IMG/VR virus record: IMGVR_UViG_3300035183_000152
Span: 1 to 31,755 of that record
Strand: one strand, 5' to 3'
DNA length: 31,755 nt
From: a virus
The stretch's first letter is position 1, and each line of letters opens with the position of its first letter. This document shows positions 11,867 through 19,755 of this stretch, in pieces. A model generated the notes under the pieces. That model did not search any database and was not told the DNA's origin. It saw only the letters and a program-made list of their open reading frames with translations. Made by a program: the position numbers and the translations under genes.

Positions 11867-12017
11867 CCGCTTCTTTCTTTGACAAGCCTCAGCGGTCCGG
11901 CCCAGCTTGCTGCCCCTTGGCAGGAGTTAAACGACGATGCCGGTCCGGGCCATCTGTACATCATCGGCGACGGAGTGGCGAGGTGCAGGAGTGCGAGTGC
12001 CTAGTGTCGCAAAGACA
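11867..12017. other. Rest of the divergent control region, no gene seen
   Basis: About 330 bp separate the leftward gene start (11719) and the rightward one (12053). Apart from the promoters and repeats listed separately I see no gene. A rightward frame across 11830-12045 exists but is Arg/Ser/Cys-rich, lacks a ribosome binding site and has no protein-like pattern. A TTGACA at 11888-11893 has no matching -10. Confidence 0.5.
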
Positions 12018-12046
12018 TTCATACTCCTTTTTGCCTAAAGTATGAT
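12018..12046 (+). promoter_or_regulatory. Rightward promoter with overlapping inverted repeat; probably leaderless
   Basis: TTCATA (12018-12023) and TATGAT (12041-12046) are 17 bp apart. A perfect 7-bp inverted repeat, TCATACT (12019-12025) and AGTATGA (12039-12045), covers both boxes, as expected for a repressor operator. The ATG of the next gene at 12053 lies exactly where transcription should begin, and there is no ribosome binding site, so the message is probably leaderless. Confidence 0.6.
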
Positions 12047-12052
12047 GATGGC

Positions 12053-12331
12053 ATGATCACAACGAAACAGCTACAACGACATCTCGATCAGACCGTGAGC
12101 ACGCGGCATTTGTGCGGGCTTTTCGGCAAGACGGCGATGACACTCTACCTCTGGAGACGTGACAGGGGGTTACCCTTCGTGCGTGTCCCTGGTGAGCAAC
12201 GTCCCGCTATTCGCTACGTCCTCCCCGATGTACTGCGGTGGGCGCAAAAAATGAATGAGCCATATGGAACCTATCGCACGACAGAAAGGGAGACGTGGAA
12301 CCGTGAGCGGCGTACTTCACCGAGATCTTAG
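12053..12331 (+). CDS. Helix-turn-helix DNA-binding protein (92 aa)
   Basis: The protein starts MITTKQLQRHLDQTVSTRHL. The segment LCGLFGKTAMTLYLWRRDRG followed by LPFVRV is the pattern of an excisionase/MerR-like winged HTH, in which the recognition helix is followed by a short beta wing (PFVRVPGEQRPAIRYVLPDVLRWA). It probably binds DNA as a small regulator, perhaps of its own promoter, which carries a 7-bp inverted repeat. It is the first gene of the rightward unit and overlaps the start region of the aminotransferase. Confidence 0.8.
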   Translation: MITTKQLQRHLDQTVSTRHLCGLFGKTAMTLYLWRRDRGLPFVRVPGEQRPAIRYVLPDVLRWAQKMNEPYGTYRTTERETWNRERRTSPRS

Positions 12332-13595
12332 ACGCAAGCCTGCCATCGCGCGCATGGCCTCCGAGTGCTACATCATGCCGCATGGTAGCTTCGGGGATGA
12401 CGTGCTGGACCTGTCGGCAGGAGCTGGGGTCACCACCCTCGGGCACAGCAACGAGCTTATCAAGGACGTCATGGAAGAGCAGCTCGCGCTTCTGCCCTAT
12501 GCACACTCGGCCACTTGGACGTGTGAAGCTGTCGAGCAGGCGGCGCTCATGCTCCTCGATGCTAGCGGCTTCAAGAATGGCGGAGTCATGTTCCTGAACT
12601 CGGGTGCGGAAAGTGTGGAAGCGGCGTGCAAGCTTGCCGTCCAGTTCTTCTCCGAGGTCAAGCCGTACAAAGAAGCGCATCCTGTCCGCTTCATCTCCCG
12701 GCAGCACAGCTTTCACGGCAACACATTCTTCACCCTGGCACTGGGCGATCACCCGCGCAAGAACCCATATCGTCTACCCGTTCCGCTCATGGACGAGCTG
12801 GCGGTCTGGAGAATGCCAGCATGGGATCCCTCATGGCGAGGGGACGACCTGGCTGTCGAACCTTACATGATGATCTTGCGGAACTTCCTAGCAGCTGCTC
12901 GCATTGCCGAAACTCCTGCCGTCGTTGTCGTAGAGACTATCGGGGGTACCACACTAGGCATCGAGCCGCCAAGTGCCGATTACCTGCTCATGATCAAGAC
13001 GTTGTGCGCGGAGTTCGGAGCGGTGCTGATCTTCGATGAAGTCCTTTGCGGCAACTATCGCACGGGACACTGCTTCGCATGGCAGCACTATGGCGTGGAG
13101 CCCGACATAATCTGTGTCGGTAAGGGTATCGGCGGTGGGTACTTCCCGATCAGCGCGGTGATTGCCAACGAGCGCATAGCCGAGGCCTGTCGCACGGGCT
13201 CCGGCAAGCTCTGGCACTCCTCGACAAATCAGAACTCGCCAATCGGATGCGCGGCAATCGTCGCCGCGTCCCTTGTATACAAACACACGGAGCGGCTCCG
13301 CAATCGGCTCATGGCGCATCTCCAGACCATCGCCGTGCCGACAATCAAGAAGTGGGATCGTGTGCAGGATGTGGTGGGTGTCGGTACTCTTTGGGGCATC
13401 CGCTTGCGGCGTGGACCTGATTACTCGAGACTGCGCGAACGAGCACTGAAGCAGGGAGTGGCGCTCTACGTTGACAACGACACGGCAGGAACGGGTACTA
13501 CCTCAATTCTCCTTGCTCCGGCGTATGTAATGACAGAGAAGGAGCTTGACGAAGGGCTCCAGTTATTGAGGGGTACTTTGGAGGACATTGACTGA
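12255..13595 (+). CDS. Class III PLP-dependent aminotransferase
   Basis: This protein of up to 446 aa has the class III aminotransferase (fold type I) landmarks. The phosphate site is NSGAESVEAA (115-124), SFHGNT follows at 152-157, the cofactor ring contact is LIFDEVLCG with Asp261, and the Schiff-base lysine is Lys290 in CVGKGIGGG. Relatives include ornithine, 4-aminobutyrate and 2,4-diaminobutyrate aminotransferases and glutamate-1-semialdehyde mutase; the substrate cannot be read from the sequence. The start is uncertain: ATG 12255 overlaps the HTH gene by 77 nt, while GTG 12303, with GGGAG upstream, would overlap by 29. The next gene starts in its stop codon (TGATG). A metabolic enzyme here may serve DNA or virion modification. 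Confidence 0.87.
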   Translation: MSHMEPIARQKGRRGTVSGVLHRDLRRKPAIARMASECYIMPHGSFGDDVLDLSAGAGVTTLGHSNELIKDVMEEQLALLPYAHSATWTCEAVEQAALMLLDASGFKNGGVMFLNSGAESVEAACKLAVQFFSEVKPYKEAHPVRFISRQHSFHGNTFFTLALGDHPRKNPYRLPVPLMDELAVWRMPAWDPSWRGDDLAVEPYMMILRNFLAAARIAETPAVVVVETIGGTTLGIEPPSADYLLMIKTLCAEFGAVLIFDEVLCGNYRTGHCFAWQHYGVEPDIICVGKGIGGGYFPISAVIANERIAEACRTGSGKLWHSSTNQNSPIGCAAIVAASLVYKHTERLRNRLMAHLQTIAVPTIKKWDRVQDVVGVGTLWGIRLRRGPDYSRLRERALKQGVALYVDNDTAGTGTTSILLAPAYVMTEKELDEGLQLLRGTLEDID

Positions 13596-14002
13596 TGGCA
13601 CCGCGCGCGAAAGCGACGAAGAAGAAAGTCAAACGGCAGGCCTCAGACGAAGACGAGGGGCGCTCCGGCATCGTCATTCAAATCAACGAGGGGTGGCGCC
13701 TTGCGTGGGATGGTTTGCAGTTCTTGTGTCAGAGGCGGCAGGTGCGCCAGTCTGGCAAGAACAAGGGTAAGGAGAACTGGGTGTCCGAAGCCTACATCTG
13801 CAACCTGGACACCGCGATCATTTGGCTTGCGCGCAAGCAGATCTTCGCCATCAAGGGTACCTATGGCATGGAAGGCGCCGACAAGCTCTCCGTCGCACTC
13901 GATACCATCAAGGCCGAGGTCAGCGCGGCTGTGAAGCAAGGACTCGATGCCCTCGAGCGCATCTACGAGGAGAAGTATCAGGAGAGGATTGCCCAACTGT
14001 GA
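13595..14002 (+). CDS. Hypothetical protein (135 aa)
   Basis: The protein starts MAPRAKATKKKVKRQASDED with a basic then acidic flexible N-terminus. A compact region with VIQINEGWRLAWDGLQFLCQ follows, and then a long helix ending EKYQERIAQL. The layout resembles conserved phage proteins of unknown role that sit upstream of terminase genes. Its ATG overlaps the aminotransferase stop and its stop overlaps the next GTG (GTGA), so all three are likely translationally coupled. No named family. Confidence 0.75.
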   Translation: MAPRAKATKKKVKRQASDEDEGRSGIVIQINEGWRLAWDGLQFLCQRRQVRQSGKNKGKENWVSEAYICNLDTAIIWLARKQIFAIKGTYGMEGADKLSVALDTIKAEVSAAVKQGLDALERIYEEKYQERIAQL

Positions 14003-14301
14003 AGAAGCCTACACCTGACGAAGCATGGCAGCTCGTGTCTCGTGCGCTGCAGCAGTTGGCGCGCGACTTCCGCAAGATGGTCCCGGGTAAAGCCAGCTAC
14101 GACTTCGCGCGGGAGATCGACCGCATGTCATTCCAGGCGACGAAGTGCGCGCCCTCGGGTCAGACAATCGAGGTGGAGGAGATCGACCCGTCAGTGCTCG
14201 GGTGGAAGCCCCTCGGTAAACAGGATATGGCTCCTGCCGGACGGAACGAAGCGCGCGTTCGCACCTCCGCCCGCGCGGGGAAGTCTTGTATCGGCCAGTG
14301 A
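13999..14301 (+). CDS. Hypothetical protein, possibly continued by frameshift
   Basis: A GTG start overlaps the previous stop. Residues about 1-72 (VKKPTPDEAWQLVSRALQQL onward, through a helical and then an acidic part ending near PSVLGWKPLG) look like a normal protein. After that the frame gives an Arg/Ala-rich tail and stops at 14301, while the +1 frame from about 14216 suddenly becomes protein-like. I think one gene is split here by a frameshift, programmed or through a sequence error. No family recognised. Confidence 0.6.
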   Translation: MKKPTPDEAWQLVSRALQQLARDFRKMVPGKASYDFAREIDRMSFQATKCAPSGQTIEVEEIDPSVLGWKPLGKQDMAPAGRNEARVRTSARAGKSCIGQ

Positions 14302-14635
14302 TCCGTCCTTGAGCTGGTCCTGGGCAGACTACGAGCGACAGTTCGGCGCACGTCCCTGTAGCGGGAATGGCAAAGCGCTGGCTCCTCAATCGCGACACAA
14401 CGGGGCTACTCCCGCCGTCCGATCAGAGCCGGCTCCCGTCCCTTCACAACCCGGCACATTCCAGCTCCCGAAACAGGCGTTGGACAAGGGGCCCCGATAT
14501 TTTTCCCAGTTGTTAGAACGCGCCATCCCGGCCTATGCCTTCGACTTAGGCCTTGATGAAAAAGGGCAAATACGCTTCCGGCGTTATATGGAGCGTGCCT
14601 TCAATCTCGGGTTCCGCGCCGCACAAAGGGATTGA
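14216..14635 (+). CDS. +1-frame continuation of the preceding gene
   Basis: In this frame the sequence from about 14216 reads NRIWLLPDGTKRAFAPPPAR and later SLSWSWADYERQFGARP. It ends in a compact helical domain (YFSQLLERAIPAYAFDLGLD, then FRRYMERAFNLGFRAAQRD). Upstream of 14216 the same frame is a shadow rich in Arg and Ser, so it has no obvious own start; TTG 14309 is the only fair candidate. Coordinates mark the protein-like part. It is either the second half of a frameshifted gene or a separate gene with a rare start. Confidence 0.55.
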   Translation, partial: VNRIWLLPDGTKRAFAPPPARGSLVSASDPSLSWSWADYERQFGARPCSGNGKALAPQSRHNGATPAVRSEPAPVPSQPGTFQLPKQALDKGPRYFSQLLERAIPAYAFDLGLDEKGQIRFRRYMERAFNLGFRAAQRD

Positions 14636-14667
14636 ACCCGTCGCTGATCGGGGTTATTTGCCCCGGG

Positions 14668-15165
14668 ATGCAGCATTGGATTGTCGCCAAGACACAATCG
14701 GGTAAGGAACGCTGGGCGGGGGAGAACATCGAACGCCAAGGCGGCAGGGTCTATCTTCCGACGTTCGAAGAGGTCGTTGTCAAGAGGGGTCGCAAGCTCA
14801 CGCAAGTCCGTTGTCTGTTCCCCCGCTACTTGTTCGTGTTCACGGAAAATGGGCAATGGCGATACCTCCTCGGCACATTCGGTGTGACAGGGGTGATCTT
14901 GGACGGTAACGGTCCCGCGATCCTGCCGGAAGGCGTAATCAAGAAGTTGAAAAGCAGGGAGAACAATCGAGGGCATGTAGAGCTGCCAACAAGACCTCGG
15001 CGCTTCGTGTTCGGACAAACAGTAACTCCGTCGCAGGGACCCCTCGCATACGAGAAGGGAATTTACCAGGGGACCGACGATAGGCAAAGAGCTCGTGTAC
15101 TCATGGATTTCATGGGTCGCAAGACAACCATTCTGATCGGAGAAGAGCTGCTCGAGGCAGCGTAA
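14668..15165 (+). CDS. NusG/RfaH-family transcription antiterminator
   Basis: The protein matches the NusG N-terminal domain: MQHWIVAKTQSGKERWAGEN, then GGRVYLPTFEEVVVKRGRK, then CLFPRYLFVFTE and a FGVTGVILD strand. The central loop LFPRYLFV is the typical RNA polymerase-binding surface. A linker (LPEGVIKKLKSRENN) and a C-terminal KOW-like part (about residues 110-165) follow. It probably binds host RNA polymerase and suppresses pausing or termination on the long late operon. I start at ATG 14668 because the domain begins there; a TTG at 14632 in frame overlaps the previous stop and would add 12 residues. Neither has a strong ribosome binding site. Confidence 0.85.
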   Translation: MQHWIVAKTQSGKERWAGENIERQGGRVYLPTFEEVVVKRGRKLTQVRCLFPRYLFVFTENGQWRYLLGTFGVTGVILDGNGPAILPEGVIKKLKSRENNRGHVELPTRPRRFVFGQTVTPSQGPLAYEKGIYQGTDDRQRARVLMDFMGRKTTILIGEELLEAA

Positions 15166-15266
15166 TTCGCCGATGGAGTATGATTGGGCAAGGGGGAGGC
15201 GGGCACCGTCAGTGCGGTAGCTTCGCTCTGGTACCAACGTAGAAGAGTAGCTGAAAAGAAAACAAA

Positions 15267-15749
15267 ATGGCGTTACGCAGAAAGAGACCTGGAAGCAATT
15301 GGGGAGGGGCCCGTCCGGGTGCGGGTCGTCCCAAGGGTTCCAAAAATGCCGTCTCCTCCCTGCCTGCAAATCAGCGAGCCCGTGCTGCTATCCTTGCCCG
15401 TGTCTACACCGAAGAAGCTGTTGAAGAGCTCGTCAAACTTGCGCGGTCCAAGAAGACACCCCACACTACGCGCGCAAACATTTGGTTCGGCCTTCTGGAG
15501 CGGGGCTATGGAAAAACACCCCAAGGCACCGACCTCGGCTTTGAGCATCGGGGCTTTGGGCTTGTACTGACACAGGAACAAGTTGCGAGACTCACACCGA
15601 AGCAACAAGCACAGCTCGAATATCTCCTCTCAATTCTTGCAGGAGAGTCTAGCCCAAGTGAGAACGGCGAGACTCTTGGGGACGACGAAGAGGAAAAGCT
15701 GTTTGCCCGCACCGCGGGCTATATCGAGCACAAGCGACTGGCCTCCTGA
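15267..15749 (+). CDS. terS: Terminase small subunit-like protein
   Basis: This 160-aa protein has an N-terminal basic GGARPGAGRPKGSKN motif, an AT-hook-like signature common at the start of phage small terminases. A helical region (ARAAILARVYTEEAVEELVK) and an acidic C-terminal part rich in Glu follow. The small subunit recognises the packaging site and feeds DNA to the large subunit encoded directly downstream. The upstream 100 nt have no gene. The ribosome binding site is weak (AAGAAAAC). The end overlaps the start region of the large terminase. Confidence 0.8.
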   Translation: MALRRKRPGSNWGGARPGAGRPKGSKNAVSSLPANQRARAAILARVYTEEAVEELVKLARSKKTPHTTRANIWFGLLERGYGKTPQGTDLGFEHRGFGLVLTQEQVARLTPKQQAQLEYLLSILAGESSPSENGETLGDDEEEKLFARTAGYIEHKRLAS

Positions 15750-17382
15750 CTATCAGGCCGTCCTCGATTGGCGCGCGTTCTCGATTGCACAGATGCAATC
15801 GTCAGAGAAGGTGCGTAAGGGTGCACTGCGGTTCTACAGTCGTCATCCTGTTGAGTTTATCTGTGCGTGGTTGGATACATACGACCCGCGCAAGGCAGCA
15901 TCCGGCAAACAGGCATGGATGCCGTTTGTCCTTTTCAAGAGGCAAGCCGAGTTCGTGCAATTCCTTCTCGCCTGTCTCGACGGTGAGGCATCCGGACTCG
16001 CGGAGAAGTCTCGAGATATTGGTGCGACGTGGGTATGTGTCGGGTTCTCCATTTGGCTCTGGCGCTTCCGTCCGGGCGCATCAATTGGGTGGGGCTCGCG
16101 CGATAGAGATCTAGTCGATCGCTTAGGCGATATGGACTCGATCTTTGAGAAAATCAGGTCCGCTATTCGTCGTCTTAATCCGATCTTCTGGCCGAAAGAC
16201 TTCTTGCCGGATGAGCACATGTACTACCAGCGTATCTTAAACCCGGAGAATGGCAATCAAATCACGGGTGAGATCGGCGACGACATTGGGCGAGGTGGTC
16301 GCAAGCTGATTTACTTCAAGGACGAGTCGGCGCACTACAAGCGGCCGGAGCTTATTGAGGCCGCACTCATGGACAATACGCGCGTACAGATCGACATCTC
16401 GTCTGTGAACGGTATCGGCAATGTCTTCTGGCGGAAGCGCGATCAGGGGGTGGACTGGTTTCCAGGTAAGCCCGTTGTCAAGGATCGCACCAACGTCTTC
16501 GTATTCGATTGGTCCGATCACCCGGAGAAGACACAAGCCTGGTATGCAGAGCGGCGAGCCAAGGCCGAGGCCGAGGGCCTGCTCCACAAGTTCAAGCAGG
16601 AAGTGGACAGGGATTACTCGGGTGCAGTCGTCGGCACTATCATTCCGTCCGAGTGGGTCAAGGCCGCAATCGACGCGCATAAGAAGCTGGGCTGGAAGGA
16701 AGGCGAGGGTGAGCGGGGACCACTTGTCTCCGCGCTCGACGTGGCCGATGGGGGTGGCGACACGAATGCCCAGGCAGCGCGCAAGGGTGTCACCCTCAAG
16801 TTCTTGGACGAGTGGGGTGCGCTGGACACGGCAGAGACCACCCGCCGCGCAATCAAGAACCTCGAACGGCTCAAGGAGCCAAGGATCTCATTCTGGTATG
16901 ATGCGGTAGGCGTGGGGTCAGGTGTCAAAGCAGAAAGCAACAGGCTCCGGCAAGAGAAGCTGCTCCCCAAAGGGCTGTCAATCCAGCCCTGGTTCGCGTC
17001 GGCAAGCCCCCTCAAGCCCGATGACCACGTTATCCCGCACGACCGACAGTCGCCACTCAACAAAGACTTCTACGCCAATCTCAAAGCACAAGGTTGGTGG
17101 CAGCTACGGCTCAGGTTCGAGCGGACATGGCGCGCGGTTGAGAAGGGGGAGACCTTCAAGCCCGACGAATTGATCTGTCTCGACAGTGCTGCCATCGGCA
17201 ATCTGCTTCCGCGCTTGTGCAAAGAACTGTCGCAGCCCACCGCATCGCCGACTGCACTGTTGAAGTTGGTGGTGGACAAAACACCTGAGGGAACGAAGTC
17301 GCCGAACCTTGCAGATGCGGTGATGATGGCTTTTTGGCCCGCTGCCTCGTCGTATGATTTCACAATGAGTTGGGTGAGATGA
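15703..17382 (+). CDS. terL: Terminase large subunit
   Basis: This is the DNA packaging motor and nuclease. ATPase signs are a Walker A-like KSRDIGATW (position of the classical GxGKS; many phage terminases use SRxxGxTW) and Walker B LIYFKDESAHY. The C-terminal nuclease of RNase H fold has its acidic residues in SALDVADGGGD, FWYDAVGVGSG and PNLADAVMMAF. The start is uncertain: the frame is open to 15583, but protein-like sequence begins near DWPPDYQAVLDW. TTG 15703, with AGAGGA upstream, gives 559 aa and a 47-nt overlap with TerS. The stop overlaps the next ATG. Confidence 0.9.
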   Translation: MPAPRAISSTSDWPPDYQAVLDWRAFSIAQMQSSEKVRKGALRFYSRHPVEFICAWLDTYDPRKAASGKQAWMPFVLFKRQAEFVQFLLACLDGEASGLAEKSRDIGATWVCVGFSIWLWRFRPGASIGWGSRDRDLVDRLGDMDSIFEKIRSAIRRLNPIFWPKDFLPDEHMYYQRILNPENGNQITGEIGDDIGRGGRKLIYFKDESAHYKRPELIEAALMDNTRVQIDISSVNGIGNVFWRKRDQGVDWFPGKPVVKDRTNVFVFDWSDHPEKTQAWYAERRAKAEAEGLLHKFKQEVDRDYSGAVVGTIIPSEWVKAAIDAHKKLGWKEGEGERGPLVSALDVADGGGDTNAQAARKGVTLKFLDEWGALDTAETTRRAIKNLERLKEPRISFWYDAVGVGSGVKAESNRLRQEKLLPKGLSIQPWFASASPLKPDDHVIPHDRQSPLNKDFYANLKAQGWWQLRLRFERTWRAVEKGETFKPDELICLDSAAIGNLLPRLCKELSQPTASPTALLKLVVDKTPEGTKSPNLADAVMMAFWPAASSYDFTMSWVR

Positions 17383-17558
17383 GACCTGCCGAGTACTTTC
17401 CACCGAGACGCTACGAGCCAGAGGGCTGTCAAACCTGTCCTCTGATCATTGCTGCCCTTGCCTGCCTGCTCGCCTTCGTGGGTATGTGCATCGCTTTCAC
17501 CTACCTCCCCCTACTAGGAGTCGTCATCAATGCCGAAGATCTTGCCAGTCGAAGCTAG
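17379..17558 (+). CDS. Small membrane protein (59 aa)
   Basis: The ATG overlaps the TerL stop (ATGA). The protein starts MRPAEYFPPRRYEPEGCQTC, with a soluble N-terminus, and then has one long hydrophobic segment (about residues 21-48, PLIIAALACLLAFVGMCIAF onward). The last 29 nt overlap the portal gene. Membrane proteins between terminase and portal are unusual; it might be involved in lysis, but nothing in the sequence proves it. Confidence 0.65.
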   Translation: MRPAEYFPPRRYEPEGCQTCPLIIAALACLLAFVGMCIAFTYLPLLGVVINAEDLASRS

Positions 17559-19755
17559 GGGGCCGGCCCCGCATATCGCCAAGTATGAGTCGGGTTCCCT
17601 GGCCCGTCTTGCTGACAGCCTCAAGAACCTCATCTCCGGCCTCGGCACGGTGAAGGACAAGACTGTCGCGACTACGTGGTACTTCCGTGAGCTGTCCACT
17701 CAGGAGATCGAGGCCGCCTACCGCACGGACTGGATGGCACGGAAGATCGTTGACATCCCTGCCGACGATGCTACCCGCGAGTGGCGCTCGTGGTATGCCG
17801 ATGAAGCGCAGCTCAAGGCCATCTACAAGGAGGAGGAGAAGCACGGTATCCAACAAAAGGTCGCCGAAGCTCTGAGCAAGGCGCGCCTCTATGGTGGGTC
17901 CGCGCTTGTGCTCGGTGTCGGACAGGGCAGCGCCTCCTCGGAGCTCAAGCCGGAAACCGTAGGCAAGGATGGGTTGAAGTTCGTCCACGTCATGTCGCGC
18001 TACGACATTACCAGCGGTGACCTGGACAGGGATCCCCTGTCCCCTTACTTCGGCGAGCCGATCAAGTACAGCATCAACAGCAAGACTAAGGGCGTGGTGG
18101 ACATTCACCCGTCCCGCGTCATTCGCTTCATCGGTATGAGGCGGCCGCAGCTGCTCACCGCACAAGACGCATGGGGTGACTCCGTGCTCCAGGTCGTGCA
18201 AGATGCCGTCAAGGAGGCCGGACAGACCATCTCCTCGATTGCCACCCTGATCTCGGAAGCCAAGGTGGACGTGTTGGGTGTGCCGAACCTCACTGAGATC
18301 CTGTCGAATGAAGAGTACTCGCAGGCATTCCAAGAGCGCTTGCAGGAAGCCAACGTACTCAAGTCCATGATCAATGCCCTGGTCTTCGACAAGGACGAGA
18401 GCTGGCAGCGTATTCAAGCCAACCTCACTGGCCTCGATGCTTTGGTGCAGATGTTCTTGTTGATTGTGTCGGGCGCGGCGGATATTCCGGCCACCCGCAT
18501 GCTCGGGCAGTCTCCTGCCGGCTTGTCGGCAACGGGTGAGTCCGACATTCGCAACTACTACGATAAGATCTCCTCAGAGCAGGAGATGCGGATCGGCCCG
18601 GCACTCCGTCGCCTCGACAAGATCCTGCTCCTGTCCGCCGGTATACCGTTCAACCTTGTCGAAGACGAGGAGATCTACTACGAGTGGGATCCCCTTTGGC
18701 AGCCGACTGAACAAGAGCGGGCCGCAACTGACAAGGCGCAGGCCGAGACCTGGAAGATCGACGTGGACGCTGGCGTCATTGACAAGGAGATCCTGGCGGA
18801 AGCCCGTTCCAACCAGATCTCCGAGTCGGGTGTATACCCGGGGTGGGATCAGATTATTGACGGCAAGGATCTCATGGGGCCCGATCCCGTGGGCCTGCAG
18901 CTGGGCATGCCTGATCCGACCGATCCTCAGGCCGTCGCCGAATGGAACAGGCAGCAGCAAGCACAAGCGGCCGCTGCCGCTAACCAGAAGCAGCCGGCTC
19001 TATCCGGTCAGCAACCCCCTCGTCCCGGGCAGCAAAAGGACGGGCTTGTCATGTTCCGCGATATGGCACCCAAGCCCCTATACGTCCGGCGACCCGTGCT
19101 CAATTCTCGCGATATCCTTTCATGGGCGCGTGGGCAGGGCATCCCCGATCTGCTCGCCGGATCGGAGCTGCACGTCACGGTGGTCTATTCCCGCAAGCCT
19201 GTTGATTGGTTCAAGGCTGGCGAGGACTGTTGGTACGGCCCCAACGCCGACGAAGTCAAGGTTGTGGTACCCGAAGGTGGACCGCGAGCCGTGGAGTGCT
19301 TCGATGGAGGCGCCATCGTCCTGCAGTTCGCATCGTCGCGTCTGTCCCATCGCCACCACGACATCCTCTGGCGGTGCGACGGTTCGCATGACTCTGAGGA
19401 TTACAACCCGCATATCACCCTGTCCTATTCGGACAATGAGAGCATCCGGCAGGAGATCTACAACGGCGAGATCACTCCTTACCGCGGGCAGATTGTCCTC
19501 GGCCCTGAGATCTTCGAGGAGGCCAAGGGCTATGATCCGGAGGAAGAGCCCTCGAGCGGCGGTAGCGAGTCCGAGCCAACAGGCGTACCCGAGGTCAAGG
19601 TGCAGGTGTATCAGCAACAGGACGCGCAGCAGCCCCCTGTAGTGCATGTCCACCAGCACGTCGAGTCGAAGCGCGGGCCTTACCGCATCGACAAGAACGC
19701 CGATGGTTCCGTCACCGTGACCCCGCTCACGGATGGAGGCGAACAGAGTGACTAA
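17530..19755 (+). CDS. Portal protein fused to Acb1-like anti-CBASS phosphoesterase
   Basis: Residues about 40-430 of this 741-aa protein match the DUF1073 portal family (WYFRELSTQEIEAAYRTDWM, then SRYDITSGDLDRDPLSPYFG and LGQSPAGLSATGESDIRNYY). The portal is the 12-subunit ring through which DNA enters the capsid. A Gln/Ala/Pro linker (about 475-505) leads to a C-terminal 2H phosphoesterase domain with two HxT motifs, HVT (His548) and HIT (His628), as in the anti-CBASS protein Acb1. Acb1 degrades cyclic oligonucleotide signals so that the CBASS effector is not switched on. The C-terminal 90 residues are acidic and Gln-rich, ending with a small basic-acidic region. The fusion of DUF1073 with an Acb1-like part is known in other phages. 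Confidence 0.87.
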   Translation: MPKILPVEARGPAPHIAKYESGSLARLADSLKNLISGLGTVKDKTVATTWYFRELSTQEIEAAYRTDWMARKIVDIPADDATREWRSWYADEAQLKAIYKEEEKHGIQQKVAEALSKARLYGGSALVLGVGQGSASSELKPETVGKDGLKFVHVMSRYDITSGDLDRDPLSPYFGEPIKYSINSKTKGVVDIHPSRVIRFIGMRRPQLLTAQDAWGDSVLQVVQDAVKEAGQTISSIATLISEAKVDVLGVPNLTEILSNEEYSQAFQERLQEANVLKSMINALVFDKDESWQRIQANLTGLDALVQMFLLIVSGAADIPATRMLGQSPAGLSATGESDIRNYYDKISSEQEMRIGPALRRLDKILLLSAGIPFNLVEDEEIYYEWDPLWQPTEQERAATDKAQAETWKIDVDAGVIDKEILAEARSNQISESGVYPGWDQIIDGKDLMGPDPVGLQLGMPDPTDPQAVAEWNRQQQAQAAAAANQKQPALSGQQPPRPGQQKDGLVMFRDMAPKPLYVRRPVLNSRDILSWARGQGIPDLLAGSELHVTVVYSRKPVDWFKAGEDCWYGPNADEVKVVVPEGGPRAVECFDGGAIVLQFASSRLSHRHHDILWRCDGSHDSEDYNPHITLSYSDNESIRQEIYNGEITPYRGQIVLGPEIFEEAKGYDPEEEPSSGGSESEPTGVPEVKVQVYQQQDAQQPPVVHVHQHVESKRGPYRIDKNADGSVTVTPLTDGGEQSD

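Noticed and set aside
11830-12045. Rightward 71-codon frame in the divergent control region
   Set aside because: It runs through a repeat and the promoter, has no ribosome binding site and its composition is not protein-like.
12041-12052. TGATGATGGC near the rightward promoter as a further ribozyme core
   Set aside because: No GAAA, stem III or UC site lies in suitable positions on that strand.
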